The notes: generated from the letters alone by a model not told the origin. A stretch of 64,000 bases of DNA from Citrus sinensis (GCF_022201045.2 NC_068561.1:16556501-16620500), one strand, 5' to 3'; positions 1 through 13,336 are shown, counted from the stretch's first letter. Numbers and translations: made by a program.

Positions 1-1473
1 TTTATTTTCCTTAGGAATTAGGAATTTATCTCTAAAAAAGGCATGACTGCTAGAAATCATATATGAACTTGTTCTAAGTGGATTTATTAACGGGAGTTTC
101 ATATTTAGTGGAGTCTTTCATCAAGGGCGTTGGATCAAAGTCCTTTTTTTTTTTTAATAACTAAAATCTCATTTTTTGATTCAATAAAAACATGGTAGAA
201 CCTCATTAAATTAATATTCGATAAATTGATAATCTCAATAATAATTTTTGTCAGTCTTAATTTTACACTAACGTGGTAAATTAATAATTCAATAAATTTA
301 TTAGATAGTAAATTTTCTAAATAAGAAAAATCTAATTTTTCTACGTGATTCAACAAACACACAAATTAATAATTAACTAATTTGAAACTAAATACATATG
401 ATATGTCTAGCATAATGCTTTAGACATTTCATCAGTCATTATTGCTTTTTTTGCACATTTTTTATGAAAAGTTATTGTTGTTTTCTATGTACAATGTTAA
501 GAGAAATAAGAGAAAGATCATCTTAATATATTGCCTCCAAAAAGTCTTCTACAATTAGTTACCATATAATTGTGTTCTAGCCATGCAATCTACTGAAAGG
601 ATTATTTAGAATCATATCATATAACTTGATAAAATCACTAAATTTTTTAATTATACTACCATATTTCATAAAAATTCCTATTATGAACATGATATTATCT
701 TTGTAAATTAATAACTTATTAATCTGTTGATAAATTAATATATTTTTGATGGTCGCAAAACTATTAATTTATCGAGATTGTATTGTACCTTACTCTAATT
801 AGTCTAGATTTTTTACTGTTATAAATTGTTTTCTGTTGTAAATCTTAATTTTTGGAGCCAATTTTGATGCTGAAATATTTTTTAATTTTCATAATCAACA
901 ACCTAAATAAATATTTCTTCCCATGATTAACATAGTGACATCCACCAAAACCAAATAAATTAATACTACTAGCTTATAAGAAAGCTCAAGCTATAATTAA
1001 AAACTCCTAACATCACAATCCTAGGCGTTTAGGGTCAAGCTGTGGCCACACTTATGTAACATGGCGGCAACTAAGAAGACCAAATGAGGCAACATTCAAA
1101 TAATTAACAAATATTCGTTGATGTTAAACAGCTCAACCAACCCATGGAAATTTGTTGATGCAACAGATAATGATGCTTTGAAATGTTTGTGTTTCATTAA
1201 CTGGTAGAAAGATTAAAGCAGGAGCTTTTTGATTTCCAGAAAGCGAAGTTCATATACAAATAGTCCTCATCGCTCGAAAGAGAAGGGGAAAAAAAGTTCA
1301 AATGATGATTCAGAAAGCTGAATCATCAGAATCACTAATACAGGTAACATATTGGAAACATTACCTAATAAATGATACATAAAAGTATTACAATGCCATG
1401 CAATACCAGCTTCTTTAGAAACGGGTTGTTCCTTAATCATCATGCTGGTGGAGCTTCTACATACAGAAATGGG
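1..1473. other. intergenic, AT-rich, downstream of the BPP-like gene
   Basis: I see no gene here. The stretch is strongly AT-rich with short scattered open frames that resemble no protein. Around 187-260 and 715-790 there are loosely inverted copies of a motif of the type GATAAATTAATA, which could be the worn ends of a small inverted-repeat transposon, but I find no clean terminal repeat or target duplication. The last hundred bases or so are probably the 3' untranslated region of the minus-strand gene that stops at 1474. Confidence 0.5.
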
Positions 1474-4400
1474 TCACCTGCAGCTATGCTGGCTGACAGG
1501 GGAGGAGTTTCCTCTCTCGCTCCCAAAATCATGAATGTCATCGAGTTCATTTCCGTCTAAGATAAAGGGGTTGTTGTTGACACTTGGTTCAGAGCTAGCA
1601 TTGCTGCTTGTGGCAAGAGGAGAGTCTGTAACACTAACTGTCCTACTTTTTATGGATCCTGATCTCACACTATACATGGAAGAAGCTGGAATGTTTGTCA
1701 TTAGTGGCCGCAAACTACCTGAATTAATGCTTCGCCTTATATCCTACATAAAAAAGAAAAAAAAATGAATTAATTCTTGCCACCAAATGTGCAAAGCTTG
1801 TTGCTTCAAATGTATATGTGCTGCAAGATATGATTTTCATTGCAGTTAATAGAATTTATAGAGTGAAGCAAATTGTGTAGTAGTATCATTACGCCAATGC
1901 TACTAATCAATCCACAAAGCCAGCTTTGGCAAAGCTTCATGGTAAAGTGCAATGGGAAATGCATACCATATGTCTCAAAGCCATATCAAGAGATTTCTTT
2001 GAGAGTGTTCTTCCAAAGCCTGAGCTATCGACGGATGAAGATGACTTCCCAGCAGAAGTGTAATGGGTGGAGTGATTTTCCTGCTTCGGTGGTGCCAGCT
2101 TCCTCATGTTCACCACCCTTTCGACCATTTTGGTTCCAATTACTACTGGGTTCACATCATCACCATCACTGGCATTTACTCTACGCGCAGAAGTAATGCA
2201 GCCTCCATTACCATTTGAAGTCCTTACTCTAGAAGGAGAGCAGGACTGCTGTCTGCGTCTTCCCTTAGAACCAGCCTCAACAGAAGGTGATTGAGCACTT
2301 GGTGCTCCTGGCCTGCCCCGAGAAGCTGAAGATGGCCTTTCTGGCAATGATGTCCTTAAATTTGGTGGTGCATCAAGTGAAAAACCAGGCATCTCAGAGG
2401 GTTTCCAAGGCCGAGATTTTACAGTTGGGGAAGTGCCACGTGATGGAGCTGAATTTTTCACTGTTGTGGAACTTGACTTTGACACTGAAGAAGAACAACC
2501 AGGAGCCGCAGATACGCCAGATGCACCTGATGGTGCTGATCGTTGACGAGTTGGTGTAGCTGATCTTACTGTTTGTCTAGAAGTTGGCGTAGTTGATCTT
2601 ACGGTTGCTCTAGAAGTTGGTGTAGCAGATCTTGTTGTTGATCTAGAAGTTGGTGTTGCTGATCTTACTGTTGATTTAGAAGTTGGTGTTGCTGATCTTG
2701 GTGCTAGCTTAGGAGCTGTTACAGTGGGTCTAGCAGTTGGTGTTGACGAACGAGCTGTGGATCTAGTCGGAGTTGAGGATCTCACTGCTGGAGCCGTAGG
2801 CTTAGATGATGGCAAGGTGGCCCGTGATGTAGGCGTAGATGGTCTTGAAGACTTAGCTGTTGAGTTTAAAGTGGGGCGTCCAGTTGGTGTAGCAGCTCTA
2901 GCACTAGATGTTCGTCCACCAGAAGATGATGGCCTGCTGTCACCAGTACTGGAAGAGTTCACCCTAGAAGGCAAATTGGGATTCTTAGAAAGGACACTAC
3001 CCCTCGAAGCAGGATCTTCCTGAACATTTGCCAGCTGCAAGTCCATGGAAGCAGGAATTTACAAGCTATTACATAAATGGTAATACCACAAATTTTCTTA
3101 ACCACCAAAAGACAGTACCATCAATCATCATAACTTGACAATCATTAAAGCTTGGCGAAATATCCCAGCGAGATCATACACACAAACGTATTACAGTTGA
3201 CGAGGCTTGAAAGCATCTAGAACTTTATATACATAGAAACTTACCCTTGTTTTCAGAGCAGTTGGACGAGCATTAGGCATCTCCATCTGATTCAGTTTGG
3301 CTTTTTGTGATTCCATCTCCAAGGAAGGAAAAAGTGGGGTACCCGGTGGTGTAAGAAGCCTGAATGCAAAACATACATCCCATTAACCTCAAGCTAAAAG
3401 ACCATTCTTTTTCAGAAGATACCACAGCAATAAAATACATATAAACTCAGCATTTTTCAATTGGAAAAGTGTCAAATCCATCTCTACATGCATGCATCAG
3501 CCTTCTATTTCCCACATATAAAATTTGAACCATCTTCATTTGCTCTAGCTGCAAACAGACTGCAATGCTAAAATTTGATAAAACTTGTTGAGGAATCACT
3601 GAGAAATGAACTATAGATTAACTTAGCATTCCACCCCAACTATAGATGACAAGATTGCAAACTTAATGTTAAGTCCATGACGTTCAGTTTCTAAAGGAAG
3701 TTAAAAACATGCACCGTGTCAAAAAGTTTACAAGCTAAAGCTTCATTACTATTTAGTAATACTTCTAATAATTAATTAAACCAAATTAATTTCTCAAAAT
3801 TTTAATTTTTATCTTACCAAACACCTTGAAAATCATCAAGATCACTGACACCAATTAACAATTTAACATGTCTCAACTTGCATAGTCAATGCACATGAAA
3901 TTTGATCAATTGGACGTATGATAGCAGAGATTGTAATGTTATAGAACATTATATAATTCAATTCATATGAATCCAATCCAACGCAATTTTTCTAACTCTG
4001 AGACATATAGAAGAAGATCATAATTCAAGATCCGTATTTAAGAAGTAAATACCAAAATTAATCATTGCAAATCAGCAATACAACATTTTGCTCTTAGAAC
4101 AAACAGATGTTTTGAAAAATATTACCAATCATAATCAGATTTATCGTTTTCACTCTCCGAATTCAAGAAATTTTCAGCAGCGGTCTTGCGTATCGGAACG
4201 GACGACACAATCTTTGATATCGGAGATCCTCCGTCGTTTGTTCCTAGTCAAAGTCAATGCAACCTCAGACATTTTGGTCGAGTTACCAAAATAAGCTCAA
4301 AAAAGCCAAAAATAATCAAAATAATAAATAAACAAACCAAACAACACCGTACCTGAAGGAGCATTGTGGTTGTCGGAGTTAAGAGGAAGTAGAAGGTTAG

Positions 4401-4578
4401 TTTTCTCCTTCTCTCGTCTTCTCATTTCAAGAAACAAAGCCAGCTCTTCATCTCTTTCTTTCATCACCATCACGACGTCGTTTCCTTTATTTCCTTCTTC
4501 TAATACACAGTTTTTGATTTTGTTTTGTTTTTCCTTCCTCAGCTCAACTAAAATAGAATCAATACAGAGTTTAAGCAA
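1474..4578 (-). CDS. BPP-like basic Ser/Pro/Thr-rich protein, putative microtubule-associated
   Basis: The five-exon model on the minus strand is 4578-4353, 4243-4126, 3359-3245, 3034-1967 and 1743-1474. All junctions are GT-AG, phases agree, and the product is 598 residues. The N-terminus carries the family block RDEELALFLEMRRREKEK, then DYDWLLTPPGTPLFPSLEME built across exons 2 and 3. Exon 4 is a low-complexity basic domain with many TPTSR-type repeats (roughly residues 180-350), followed by a conserved C-terminal part with SLDMALRHMDIRR and a PLATSSNASSE segment. This is the plant BASIC PROLINE-RICH PROTEIN family (Arabidopsis At2g40070, At3g09000, At5g01280), whose members bind cortical microtubules and influence pavement-cell shape. 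Databases often mislabel such proteins as FLO11- or endochitinase-like because of the repeats. The start at 4578 is the first ATG in frame; a start about 37 codons later, just before the conserved block, is also possible. Family assignment is firm; cellular role is inferred. Confidence 0.9.
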
Positions 4579-7554
4579 AAGAACCGGAAGGAAAGAAAAA
4601 ATAAGAAACAGAAAGGCATAGATCAGAAGCTAAGCTAATGAGTTACGAAAGAGAAAACATTTAGAGGCATGATGTGGGTGAAAGTGATTCTTAAAAGAAA
4701 GCACTTACTTCAGCTCAAAATAACATGATCAGCTTCTACCATACAATATGCTTATTTTTAAAAGATAAACGCCAAACACAGCTTAAACAGAAGCGATTTT
4801 TGTTAATTTGTGAGAGCCGAAAGACAGAGACAAGCGATGATTTTGGGATAAGGAGTTGAGGAAAGCTGGTTCGTATTGGTTTGACAATGGAGCTCCCTGC
4901 CTTGTAAGTATCCTTATTTTTTAAAAAATTTTAAAAATAAAAAATTAATTTTGAGGAAGGGACGAAACTGCAGATTTTGAAACATTCTTTTGAAAATGAC
5001 CTCAAGTTTGATTATATTTACAATAATGCCATTCTATGCGTACTGTGGATAGAGAGTAGATTTTGCTTTTACAATATAGTTTTTAACGGGTTCGTCATCA
5101 TAAATATAAAATCACTTAATGTTTTATTATATTATTTATTAAATAAATATCATATTAATTAAGATTAAAATATTAAAATTTTTAACCATATCCTTTGCTC
5201 ATTTACTGTTGCAAATTATCACTGTATCAGATTTCATGCCATATGATGATAAATGCTCAACAAAATATAAAAATGTGATTCACATGAAGCAGGAGATTTT
5301 TCAAACTTCACACATGGTCGAATGAGTTTTTTAATTTTTAATTATTTTTTCTAATTTTTTTCGTCTAAATAGAGGGGCAACTTTGTGATAAAATCATATA
5401 AGGCCGATCTAAAATGATAGGAGGAAAGTGAAAGAATTATAGAAGACATTCTTTGAAGTAGACACATGGAAGAGCATAATTGACTTGATCGCCATAAAAA
5501 TGCCACGACACGAGAGTAGCTGATAAATTCTCTAAATAGAAGATTTATTTCAATTGAATTGAAAGGGCCAAAAATAAATTCTTGTTAGAAAGGGGCAGTA
5601 GGGAGCAGGCTAATGCAGGAATTCAAACTTGAGGCCCTTATTAAAAGATGCTGAGATTTAAACGTGGGCTGTCTGATTTCTCGAGATGCGCCCGCAGTTA
5701 ATCTAACGGTAATTGTTGAATGGAGAGGTTAAGACTTAAGACTGGAGCCGGACGTTGAAGTGGGCCTCGATAATCGTGCGGTTTAAATTTGATACCCTCT
5801 TTGTGTTGTTTGAATTCTCAGTTTATTTATTTATAGGATTTACTACGTTACAACGGTGCTACCATACCACATCTTTTTCCACCAATCAAAATCATCCCTT
5901 TCTGAGATTAAGGAATGACAATAAATTTATTCTCCGTTTAAGGAATCTTTGATCTAGTGATCTTACGGCTTCTTTTTCCTTTGCTGCACTGAAGACTAGT
6001 AAAATATTGTCATTTAATTTCTGAAAGAGCTTGAAAATTCATTGATAAAAATAAAACTAAGTGTCTATCAATTAATTAATAAATAAATAAAGTTGGGTGC
6101 ACCTTGCACAGATTGAATGCTAGTGTTAAATACATGAAACCTTACTAAACTGAGGTCATGGACTTACGGTTTATCACCCGGGCAAAGGAAAATGAACCAT
6201 TGAAAATTTGAAAGTACATAATTTAATGTAATTTTTAAACTCGCCTAAAATTTATTTTAAATAGTATTTTTAAATTTAAACACTATTTAAAAAACATAAT
6301 TCAATGTGTTTTTAAACTTGTGTTTAATCTAAATTTCATAAGGTTTGAGTCTGCTTTCTCATTTAATCACTATTGATTATAATTCTTTTCTAGTAACTGC
6401 TTAGAATTTCGTCTTTTTATAAAATGATTAAAAATGAAATACAAGATTTGCTATGATATATTTAATCAAATATTTTTGCTATAGAAGCAACCTTATGGAA
6501 CTCTTGATCTTCCTGAAATGCATTACTTATTTATGTGCTAATGCATGTTCAATTCTCTTGCTTTGCCCATAATATAAGTTCAATTTCAATTTCGTATTTG
6601 TTTGAAAAAAAAAATTTCCTCTCAAGCCCTCAACCACAAGTCCTTTGGGGTTTGGCATTTTAGTGTGCTCTCAGTTAATCTCACATATTTAATAATAATA
6701 AGATTCATTTTTAACATATTCAAATAATGGGTAGGAACAATTAAAGAGGAAGAAGACAGAATATACTTAAAAAATAAAAAATACGATAGGTCTTACTTAA
6801 CAAAGAATTAGTAGAGAAAAGGGCAATGATTGTAGTTAGAGGTGGACAAGAATTTCTTAAGGCAAAAGAAATGCTTGCAAAATATCGTGCTACTAGGAGC
6901 ACTCCAAAGAACCAAAGAAGATCTTCGGTTGGTTCTAAATTCAAATTGTTTTTTTACACTTGGTATATTTATGTGTTTGTAACTTCAACTATAAATCTGT
7001 ATATTTTCTTTTCTAATGTTTTGTTGTTTTATAAATCTCAATGGAACTATTAAAAAAAAAAGTTAAGAATGGAGTGTTTTGTGAATGGAAATACAATTTT
7101 TTTTTTGAACTACTTGAAACAAACATGATTTTCTTAGTTTAAGTTTTAAAATTTTTAAAAATTTTTAGCAATATTTTTTTTAGTTAATGAGAATGCAATG
7201 TCAAATCATTTTTCTCATTTTATTGGTGTATTAGGAGCAAAACATATTCATTCTATTAGCGAATAACACCCTATTGATTGCTATTAAGAGTTTTTTTTTT
7301 ATTTTTTATCTTAGGGGTATTTTGACCATTTCATTGATTTACTAATAGTTACTGAATGAAAATACAAACGGCAGCAAAGATCTTTGTAACTACGGTTACG
7401 CTTTCTACTCAAGTGTGAAATACGTAAAAATGCGTATACGAGGCAAATTTCTAACAATAATCACCCGAAGAGTCTCATTTTCTACAGTGACAACGATTCC
7501 ACATGAGAGTTAAATCGGGAGTCTGATTCAGTGCACTTAACCGGATGCCATGTG
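4579..7554. other. intergenic: BPP-like 5' region, then AT-rich spacer
   Basis: The first 200-300 bases probably hold the 5' untranslated region and promoter of the minus-strand BPP-like gene. The rest is AT-rich. A short open frame at 6826-7053 has no recognisable family and no splice-compatible neighbour, so I treat it as chance. Confidence 0.5.
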
Positions 7555-8423
7555 TAGGGATGGCAATGGGCACCGCCCGCAGCGGGTTTGCCATTACCAA
7601 ACCCAAACCCGCACAAAATTTGAATTACCAAACCCACCCGCAACCCGCAGCGGGTTTTAATTTTTTTAAAAAAACCCACCCGCAGCGGGTTTTAACAATT
7701 ACCAAACCCGCAATGGTATCCGGCGGATTTTTTGCGGGTTTCCGTATTTAAAATCACAAATGTTTAATATATAAATTTATAATAATAACCTCAAATTTCA
7801 TATAACATACTCAATTTTATATTTAAACAATGTAAATGAAAAATTAAAATTTCCACATCAATTCAACACAAATTCTCAAATTTAAGTATAAATTATACAA
7901 ATCCATTTAAAAAACACAAACTAGTATCTAAAAATAATAATTACATTTCATATTATCATTTAAAACAAGCTCCAAGAGAAGATATTCATTTCATTCACCA
8001 CCATAAGCACACATCCAACACAATTCCTATAATAATAATTAAGATTAATATTTTCAAACACTAATTCGAAGGGAAATGCCTTTAATTTTCTTTAGGTTAT
8101 GACTTTAGAATAAGAGATGGGTCACATACACACATATACAACTTTGAGTCTTTAGCTATTTGGTAATTTGATTAATGACATTATTTTCTTTATACATTTT
8201 TATATTAAAATTAAATTAAAAATATTTGGAAAAAATATTGCGGGTTTGGTGGATATCCATGCGGGTATCCACCGGGTATAAGGTTAATACCAAACCCACC
8301 CGCATCCATGTGCGGGTTTTAATTTATAATACTAAACCCGCCCGCAACGGATAAAATTACCCGCAACGGGCGGATTTTGGCGGGTGGGTTTGGGCGGGTT
8401 TGCGGGTACAATTGCCATCCCTA
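7555..8423. mobile_element. non-autonomous hAT-type DNA transposon
   Basis: The element begins TAGGGATGGCAAT and ends with its exact inverse ATTGCCATCCCTA (13 of 13). It is flanked on both sides by the identical 8-bp sequence GCCATGTG (7547-7554 and 8424-8431). An 8-bp target duplication plus this type of terminal repeat is diagnostic of the hAT superfamily. The 869-bp body has no transposase frame. Both ends are crowded with short CCCGC / GCGGG motifs, as expected of subterminal transposase-binding repeats, while the middle is AT-rich. The perfect duplication suggests relatively recent insertion. Confidence 0.93.
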
Positions 8424-8431
8424 GCCATGTG

Positions 8432-9109
8432 CTAGTGTCCCACATCTCGTACGTCTGTCGGGCCCCATATGGTAAGGATTGATGGTTTGATCTAATCTCG
8501 GCCTTTCAATTTCACCATGAAAGAGTGATCAATTTAGGTCTTGCTGCTGAACATGGGCCACGTGGGAGTCACTTGGTCTGTTGGTCTCTAGAATTTTCCA
8601 CGATTGAGGCGTCTCCGTCGAAAATTGTGGGAGAAGCATGTCTTATGCAGGAGCACAAGGGAAGCACTCAATTAAAGGATTGAAACATTCCTCTCTCATG
8701 AGGTCCGAATCATGCCACACAAATTGCAAATAATTGACTACTCCCATGTAGCAAATTGAAATTCAATGTCACTTATATCGGCAGAATTTGGATTTCGATT
8801 TGGGGAATTATCAAAGTGCGTCGAAGATTCAAATTTTTTGTTAGAGGCTAATTCACAGTGAAAATTTTGAAGTTTAGGGTATGAATATATTTGAAAGATA
8901 TTGTAAAAAAAATAAACTCAAAATATATAAAAGATGAGGAGGCCAAACCTTGGTTTTCGAGGAGTTGAAGTACGTAAAAATTAACATTTTCATAATTGGG
9001 GGTTGCCTCATAATTAGGGTGATCCCGCCTTTGCTTATATCATCATTCATCAATCATCACCATTACTTGAGTAAACCTCTAAGATCGACTCTTAATAAAT
9101 CTCAAATTG
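8432..9109. other. intergenic, no gene seen
   Basis: The stretch has moderate base composition and no recognisable coding frame. It ends with the left copy of the target duplication (9097-9109) of the SINE that follows. Confidence 0.5.
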
Positions 9110-9459
9110 CCACTTGGACTTGTAGCCTAGTGGTGAACCATTGCTCTTAAAGTCAAGCATGACTATAAGAGCAACGGTTCAAGTCTCCACAGACTCAAAC
9201 TCCCTCAATTAAACATAATTGGGTAGAGATTATTTATAACGTCTTTCTCCCTTACGAAATGCGATATACAATAGAGACATCCTCCCCCATGAGGGATATT
9301 TAGCTGGACATATACTTCATAGAATAAAAATATAATAATGTAAATCTCATATATATATCTAATTATAAATATTAGTGCAATGATGCAATGATCTATTGTC
9401 ATTTATAAATATCTCTATGTAATACAGTAACCTGATGCTTAATTAGTTAAAAAAAAAAA
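9110..9459 (+). mobile_element. tRNA-derived SINE
   Basis: The head contains a polymerase III A box TAGCCTAGTGG (9123-9133) and a B box GGTTCAAGTCT (9176-9186) at tRNA-like spacing. After a non-tRNA body the element ends in a run of A (about 9449-9460). It is flanked by a 13-bp perfect direct repeat AAATCTCAAATTG at 9097-9109 and 9460-9472, the mark of target-primed reverse transcription by LINE machinery. The sequence between the boxes does not fold as a functional tRNA in my reading, so I call it a SINE and not a tRNA gene. Confidence 0.85.
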
Positions 9460-9744
9460 AAATCTCAAATTGTAATATTTGCATGTTATGGCACTTGTAA
9501 CTTGTTTGGTAACCAAATGAGCTAAGCATATCGGAGTCACAGACCGGGCTTGGGCCCCAACATTCACGCTACAACAGAGATTCCTCTATCAGATAAACTG
9601 GAATTGATAATTCTAATGCTATTCGCAAAACTGTTAAAATGGCGAAGCTACCAATTTAAAACCCCAGGCGGCAGTGCAAACAAGGGTGTAGAGTCTAAAG
9701 AATATACACTTAAAAAATTTGATTAGCTACCAAAAAGTTGGTGA

Positions 9745-11863
9745 TCAAGCATCATCAGCATCACTTCCACTAACTTGGCCTTCCTGGCTCACCAAGTAAC
9801 TGCTACCATCAGGACCCAACACCTTAAACCTGCTCATCAAGAACCTTGTTCAGAACTGTGAAAAGCTTAACTTCAACCAGTGCAACAGTGACTGGATACC
9901 TTTCAAGAATGAATTTTCCTTCCTTGTACTTCTGGGCCTTCTCTTGTGCAGCCTCCTGGAATCAGTAAGCAAAGATAAAGTTACAACAGCTACATGATGC
10001 ACCAATAGGCTGTTAACATTAACATCATAAGATCGCAACTTATGAGTTATGATCCATATCTTACATATTTCCATCCAACAATTGAGCCGCACCCAACACA
10101 GAAAATGTCAACAACAGTGTGCATTCCAGTCATCATCATCCGCTCTTCCTTCTCTCCAACTGTGATATTTACACTGTTGTGCATACAGAAGGTACCATGT
10201 TGTAGCATTTGTAACAAGATAGACCATGGAATCTAATGTAATTGATTTTTCCTTTGTTCCTTTCTACAAAAAACAAATGGAAAACACAAAGGCATTCTTC
10301 TTATGGCCTAATATTGTGACTTGCAACTGAAAAAGAGAATTAACTAGAATCTACTGTAATTGATTTTTCCTTTGTTCCTTTCGAGAAAAAACAAATGGTA
10401 AACACAAAGGCATTCTTCTTATAGCCTAATATTATGACTTCGGCAACTGAAAGAGAGAATTAACAAACTCTTGACGACTAAGTTAGATTCTTGGGGTAAT
10501 TAGCAACAATATCTCTCATAAGAAACACTAAATGCTTGTTGAAGTAGCACCTCTAACCAATTTAACCATGACTTTCTACAGAAATCATAAAGGTTGCAAA
10601 TAGTTCATTCGTCAAACACCTTTACTGATATAATGTATACCTAGATTTTATTCATGCAAACCAAAAAGCAAAAAAACATAAGCAATCACAATGTACGCGG
10701 AGGGGGTTTTGGGGGGGGGGGGGGAAGGAGGGAACAAACATCTAATAGCTGCTCGAGTATTGAATTTTATAAAAAAATCTAAAATCAAGGAGTACTTACA
10801 CTTTATTGAAGAGATAAGCCTTTCCATGCCTGCAATGAAAAGACTGGAACACAAGCAAAAACACATGTAGAACTTCAGATTGTTGCCACTAAATTTTAAT
10901 TGAAAAAAGGGTTAGAATTTCTAAACATTGCCAATCAATCCTTAGGAGTAAGACCATTCAAATAACACTAAAAACATAACAATGGCAAAGGGATAATTTA
11001 CATGGCAAAGCAATGGGAAGACATCAATCTATTCGAAATCACTGACTTTTGCCATTGTTCATAACCATGAAAATCATATGAGCTCGGCAAGACTTGTTTT
11101 GTTGAAAACTGAGATAGGGATATATGTTCAGCAACATCTTCACAATAAAAGGTACTAATCTTTATTCATCAATCAATCCACCCTTTTAACTTTAGTGCTG
11201 GGTAGAATTACTAAAGCATTCTCCAAAAGTAAGCCCACCCCTTACAGTTTTCAATTTTGCACAGTTAAAAACACCATCATCAAAATTGAATGTTTGAAAA
11301 ATAAGCATATATGCATATATAAGAATAAACAGAAAAGGATAAAAATACTATCAGTAACAAATTAACCCTAACAGAAAACCATAAGCATCAAATGCCTAAG
11401 ATAACTCTGGATTCTATGGGTTTAATAATATAAATCAATACTGCCGTGAAAGGATCATAAAACTCAGGACATTATAAAATAATAATAATAATAATTTGAC
11501 ACTTCATTGAATAAAGAATTTGATCTAAAGAAACAAACAAATACAGTGATTGAACTCGGCTATCTCTCTTAGAAAGGAAACATAAACAACAACGGATCAT
11601 GCTTCTCTCATAATATTTTTATATCTAATAGTTACAAAGTGTGTTCTTTTATTTATGATCAATGACTCTTGCTCAAAACACACCATCGCCTATACCAATA
11701 TCACAACACAAAAAGCTGCTAACTATAAGGGGAAAAAATTTTTGGACTAAAATCAAATAAAATAAACCTTAGATATAATGTCATCAGCGAGACCCAGATG
11801 AGTGTAGCAGTGCTTGCAGCTATATATGCTCCCTTCAAGACAAATCAGAAACAGCATCCCCAT
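9745..11863 (-). CDS. Yippee-like zinc-binding protein
   Basis: The five-exon model is 11863-11768, 10843-10800, 10173-10065, 9955-9900 and 9829-9745. It totals 390 bases and 129 residues, the usual length for plant Yippee proteins. The two zinc-ligand pairs are visible: CKHC (Cys16, Cys19) and CVGC (Cys72, Cys75). The family words [26 protein letters not shown] and GSIVGWKY are present, and the C-terminus ends VSGSDADDA. The last intron (9899-9830) is only 70 bases, near the lower limit for plants. A 5' untranslated intron (about 12054-11920) with a GTAAG donor is likely, and a TATA-like TAATATAAAA lies near 12134-12143. Yippee proteins have a beta-tent fold like cereblon; their role in plants is poorly defined. 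In intron 2 a 118-bp tandem repeat and a 14-G run are present. Confidence 0.93.
10229..10464. repeat. 118-bp tandem duplication in Yippee-like intron 2
   Basis: Two adjacent copies begin at 10229 and 10347. They share the words GTAATTGATTTTTCCTTTG and CACAAAGGCATTCTTCTTAT with only scattered differences. The repeat lies wholly within intron 2 (10799-10174) and does not touch a splice site. Confidence 0.85.
10711..10724. repeat. poly-G run (14 bases)
   Basis: An uninterrupted run of 14 G follows a G5-T4 stretch, inside intron 2 of the Yippee-like gene. Such runs are unstable and prone to sequencing error. Confidence 0.9.
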
Positions 11864-12106
11864 TTACAAACTTTCACTCTTTTTTTTTTTTTTTCTTTTC
11901 CTCTCTTTTTTTCTTTTACCTTCAACAAAAATTAACCCAAAAAAGTAAATAAAAAAAAAAATGGATCGAAAACAGATCTTAAAGATGCTTAATAATAATG
12001 TTAATATACACTGCTGATCATGACGAGAAGAGGGTTGGTTTTGATCGATCTTACCGGCGGTTACAGATATGGCAAAAGGGAATAGAATGGTGACATGTTG
12101 AGCCAA

Positions 12107-13336
12107 TGGTGTGGGTACGTGGGTTTGGCTGTTTTTATATTACCGGGACTCTACAAGAAGGATTTTGATTTTGAGTAAGCTTGCCAGATTCTCTCAACAC
12201 GAGAGGACTCTTCGATTTTGTGTAGGCCTAATGAGAAATGCGACACGTCGCGCTCCTTTTTCTGGAATCATTGCGATACAAGCTGGTGTCCATGAGCATC
12301 ATTTATCTTGTCGTTCAGGAAAAAAAATTGCTGCAAATATATAATAATTTATTATTTTTTTTTACATTTATTTTTCTGTTAATTATTTTGTTTTTTTTAA
12401 GATTGTAATATTTAGTTATTTAGCTAATAATTTAAATGTTAAACAATATCATTTGCATTTAATTGATAACATAAAAATTTTTAATTTTTAATTTTTGTCA
12501 ACAAATAACAATTGAAATTTAATTAATTGAAAATGAATTATAGTAAATGAATAATATAAGTGACATGTCATATGGTTTTTATAAACATTTCCAACATGTC
12601 ATCTATGTCATAAGTTAAATCTTACTCCAAAGTAAAAGTTTAACAACATGTGCAAATATTATGTGCTGAATAAAACAATACCGGACATGCCATGCTATAG
12701 CACACATGCATGCGATGGATAAGCCAAATGTGGCTTGTTGAATTGGAAGCAGCCACCTGCATGTTTAACTTGCTTGCTTGAAGTAGTGTTTATATATATT
12801 AAAAATTGAGAGCAGCTTGCTTGGATTCGATGGCTGTTTGATGGCTATATAAAGTGTAAAATATTGACAGCTGCTTCATTTGTTAAATTGCAACTTAGAG
12901 CAAAGAAAAGATAAAGAGGAAATTGAAAGAAAATGACAGAAAGAAAGAATAATAAAAAAAGAAAGAAAAGGAAAGGAAGAGGGAAGAGAAAGAGGAAAAC
13001 AAGAAGAAAGAGAAGAAAAATTGAGAGTGAAAAAGAAGTTGAAAAGAGGAATTGAGAGGAATGTGACAAGAAATATAAGTGGGCAGTTAGATCTATACCT
13101 GATAAATCAGTGGGAAAAATTTAGGAATACAAAAACTCATAGGAGCCCTAACGAACTTTAGAGTGAAACAAGATCTGTAAGTAAATACTATTATTATTAT
13201 TATATATTCTGTGAATCATTTATATTTGATAGCATGATTTAGTATTATGTTACGATTCTACGTACGCATATTGTATGATTGATTGAGTTATGAGATGTGA
13301 TTGCCAGTCACCATATATGCATCTTTCTCCATAGGC
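12107..13336. other. intergenic: Yippee-like promoter, AT-rich spacer, purine tract
   Basis: The left end is the likely minus-strand promoter of the Yippee-like gene. From about 12905 to 13060 the plus strand is almost entirely A and G (GAAAG/AGGAA words), a homopurine tract that produces artefactual Phe/Leu/Ser-rich frames on the other strand. No gene is recognised. Confidence 0.5.

Noticed and set aside
2106-3023. plus-strand open frames opposite the BPP-like repeat exon
   Set aside because: They are the complement of a low-complexity TPTSR-coding exon whose minus-strand reading matches a known family and splices cleanly.
2934-3046. ATG at 3046 as the start of the BPP-like protein
   Set aside because: This ATG lies in the intron end (TTGCAG acceptor at 3039-3034). 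Upstream exons encode the conserved N-terminus and join in phase.
9110-9200. possible tRNA gene (A and B box present)
   Set aside because: No convincing acceptor stem or anticodon arm, and the unit continues into an A-tail with 13-bp target duplications, so it is a SINE.
12845-13069. 74-codon Leu/Phe-rich minus-strand frame
   Set aside because: It is the complement of a homopurine tract, with no homology or gene context.
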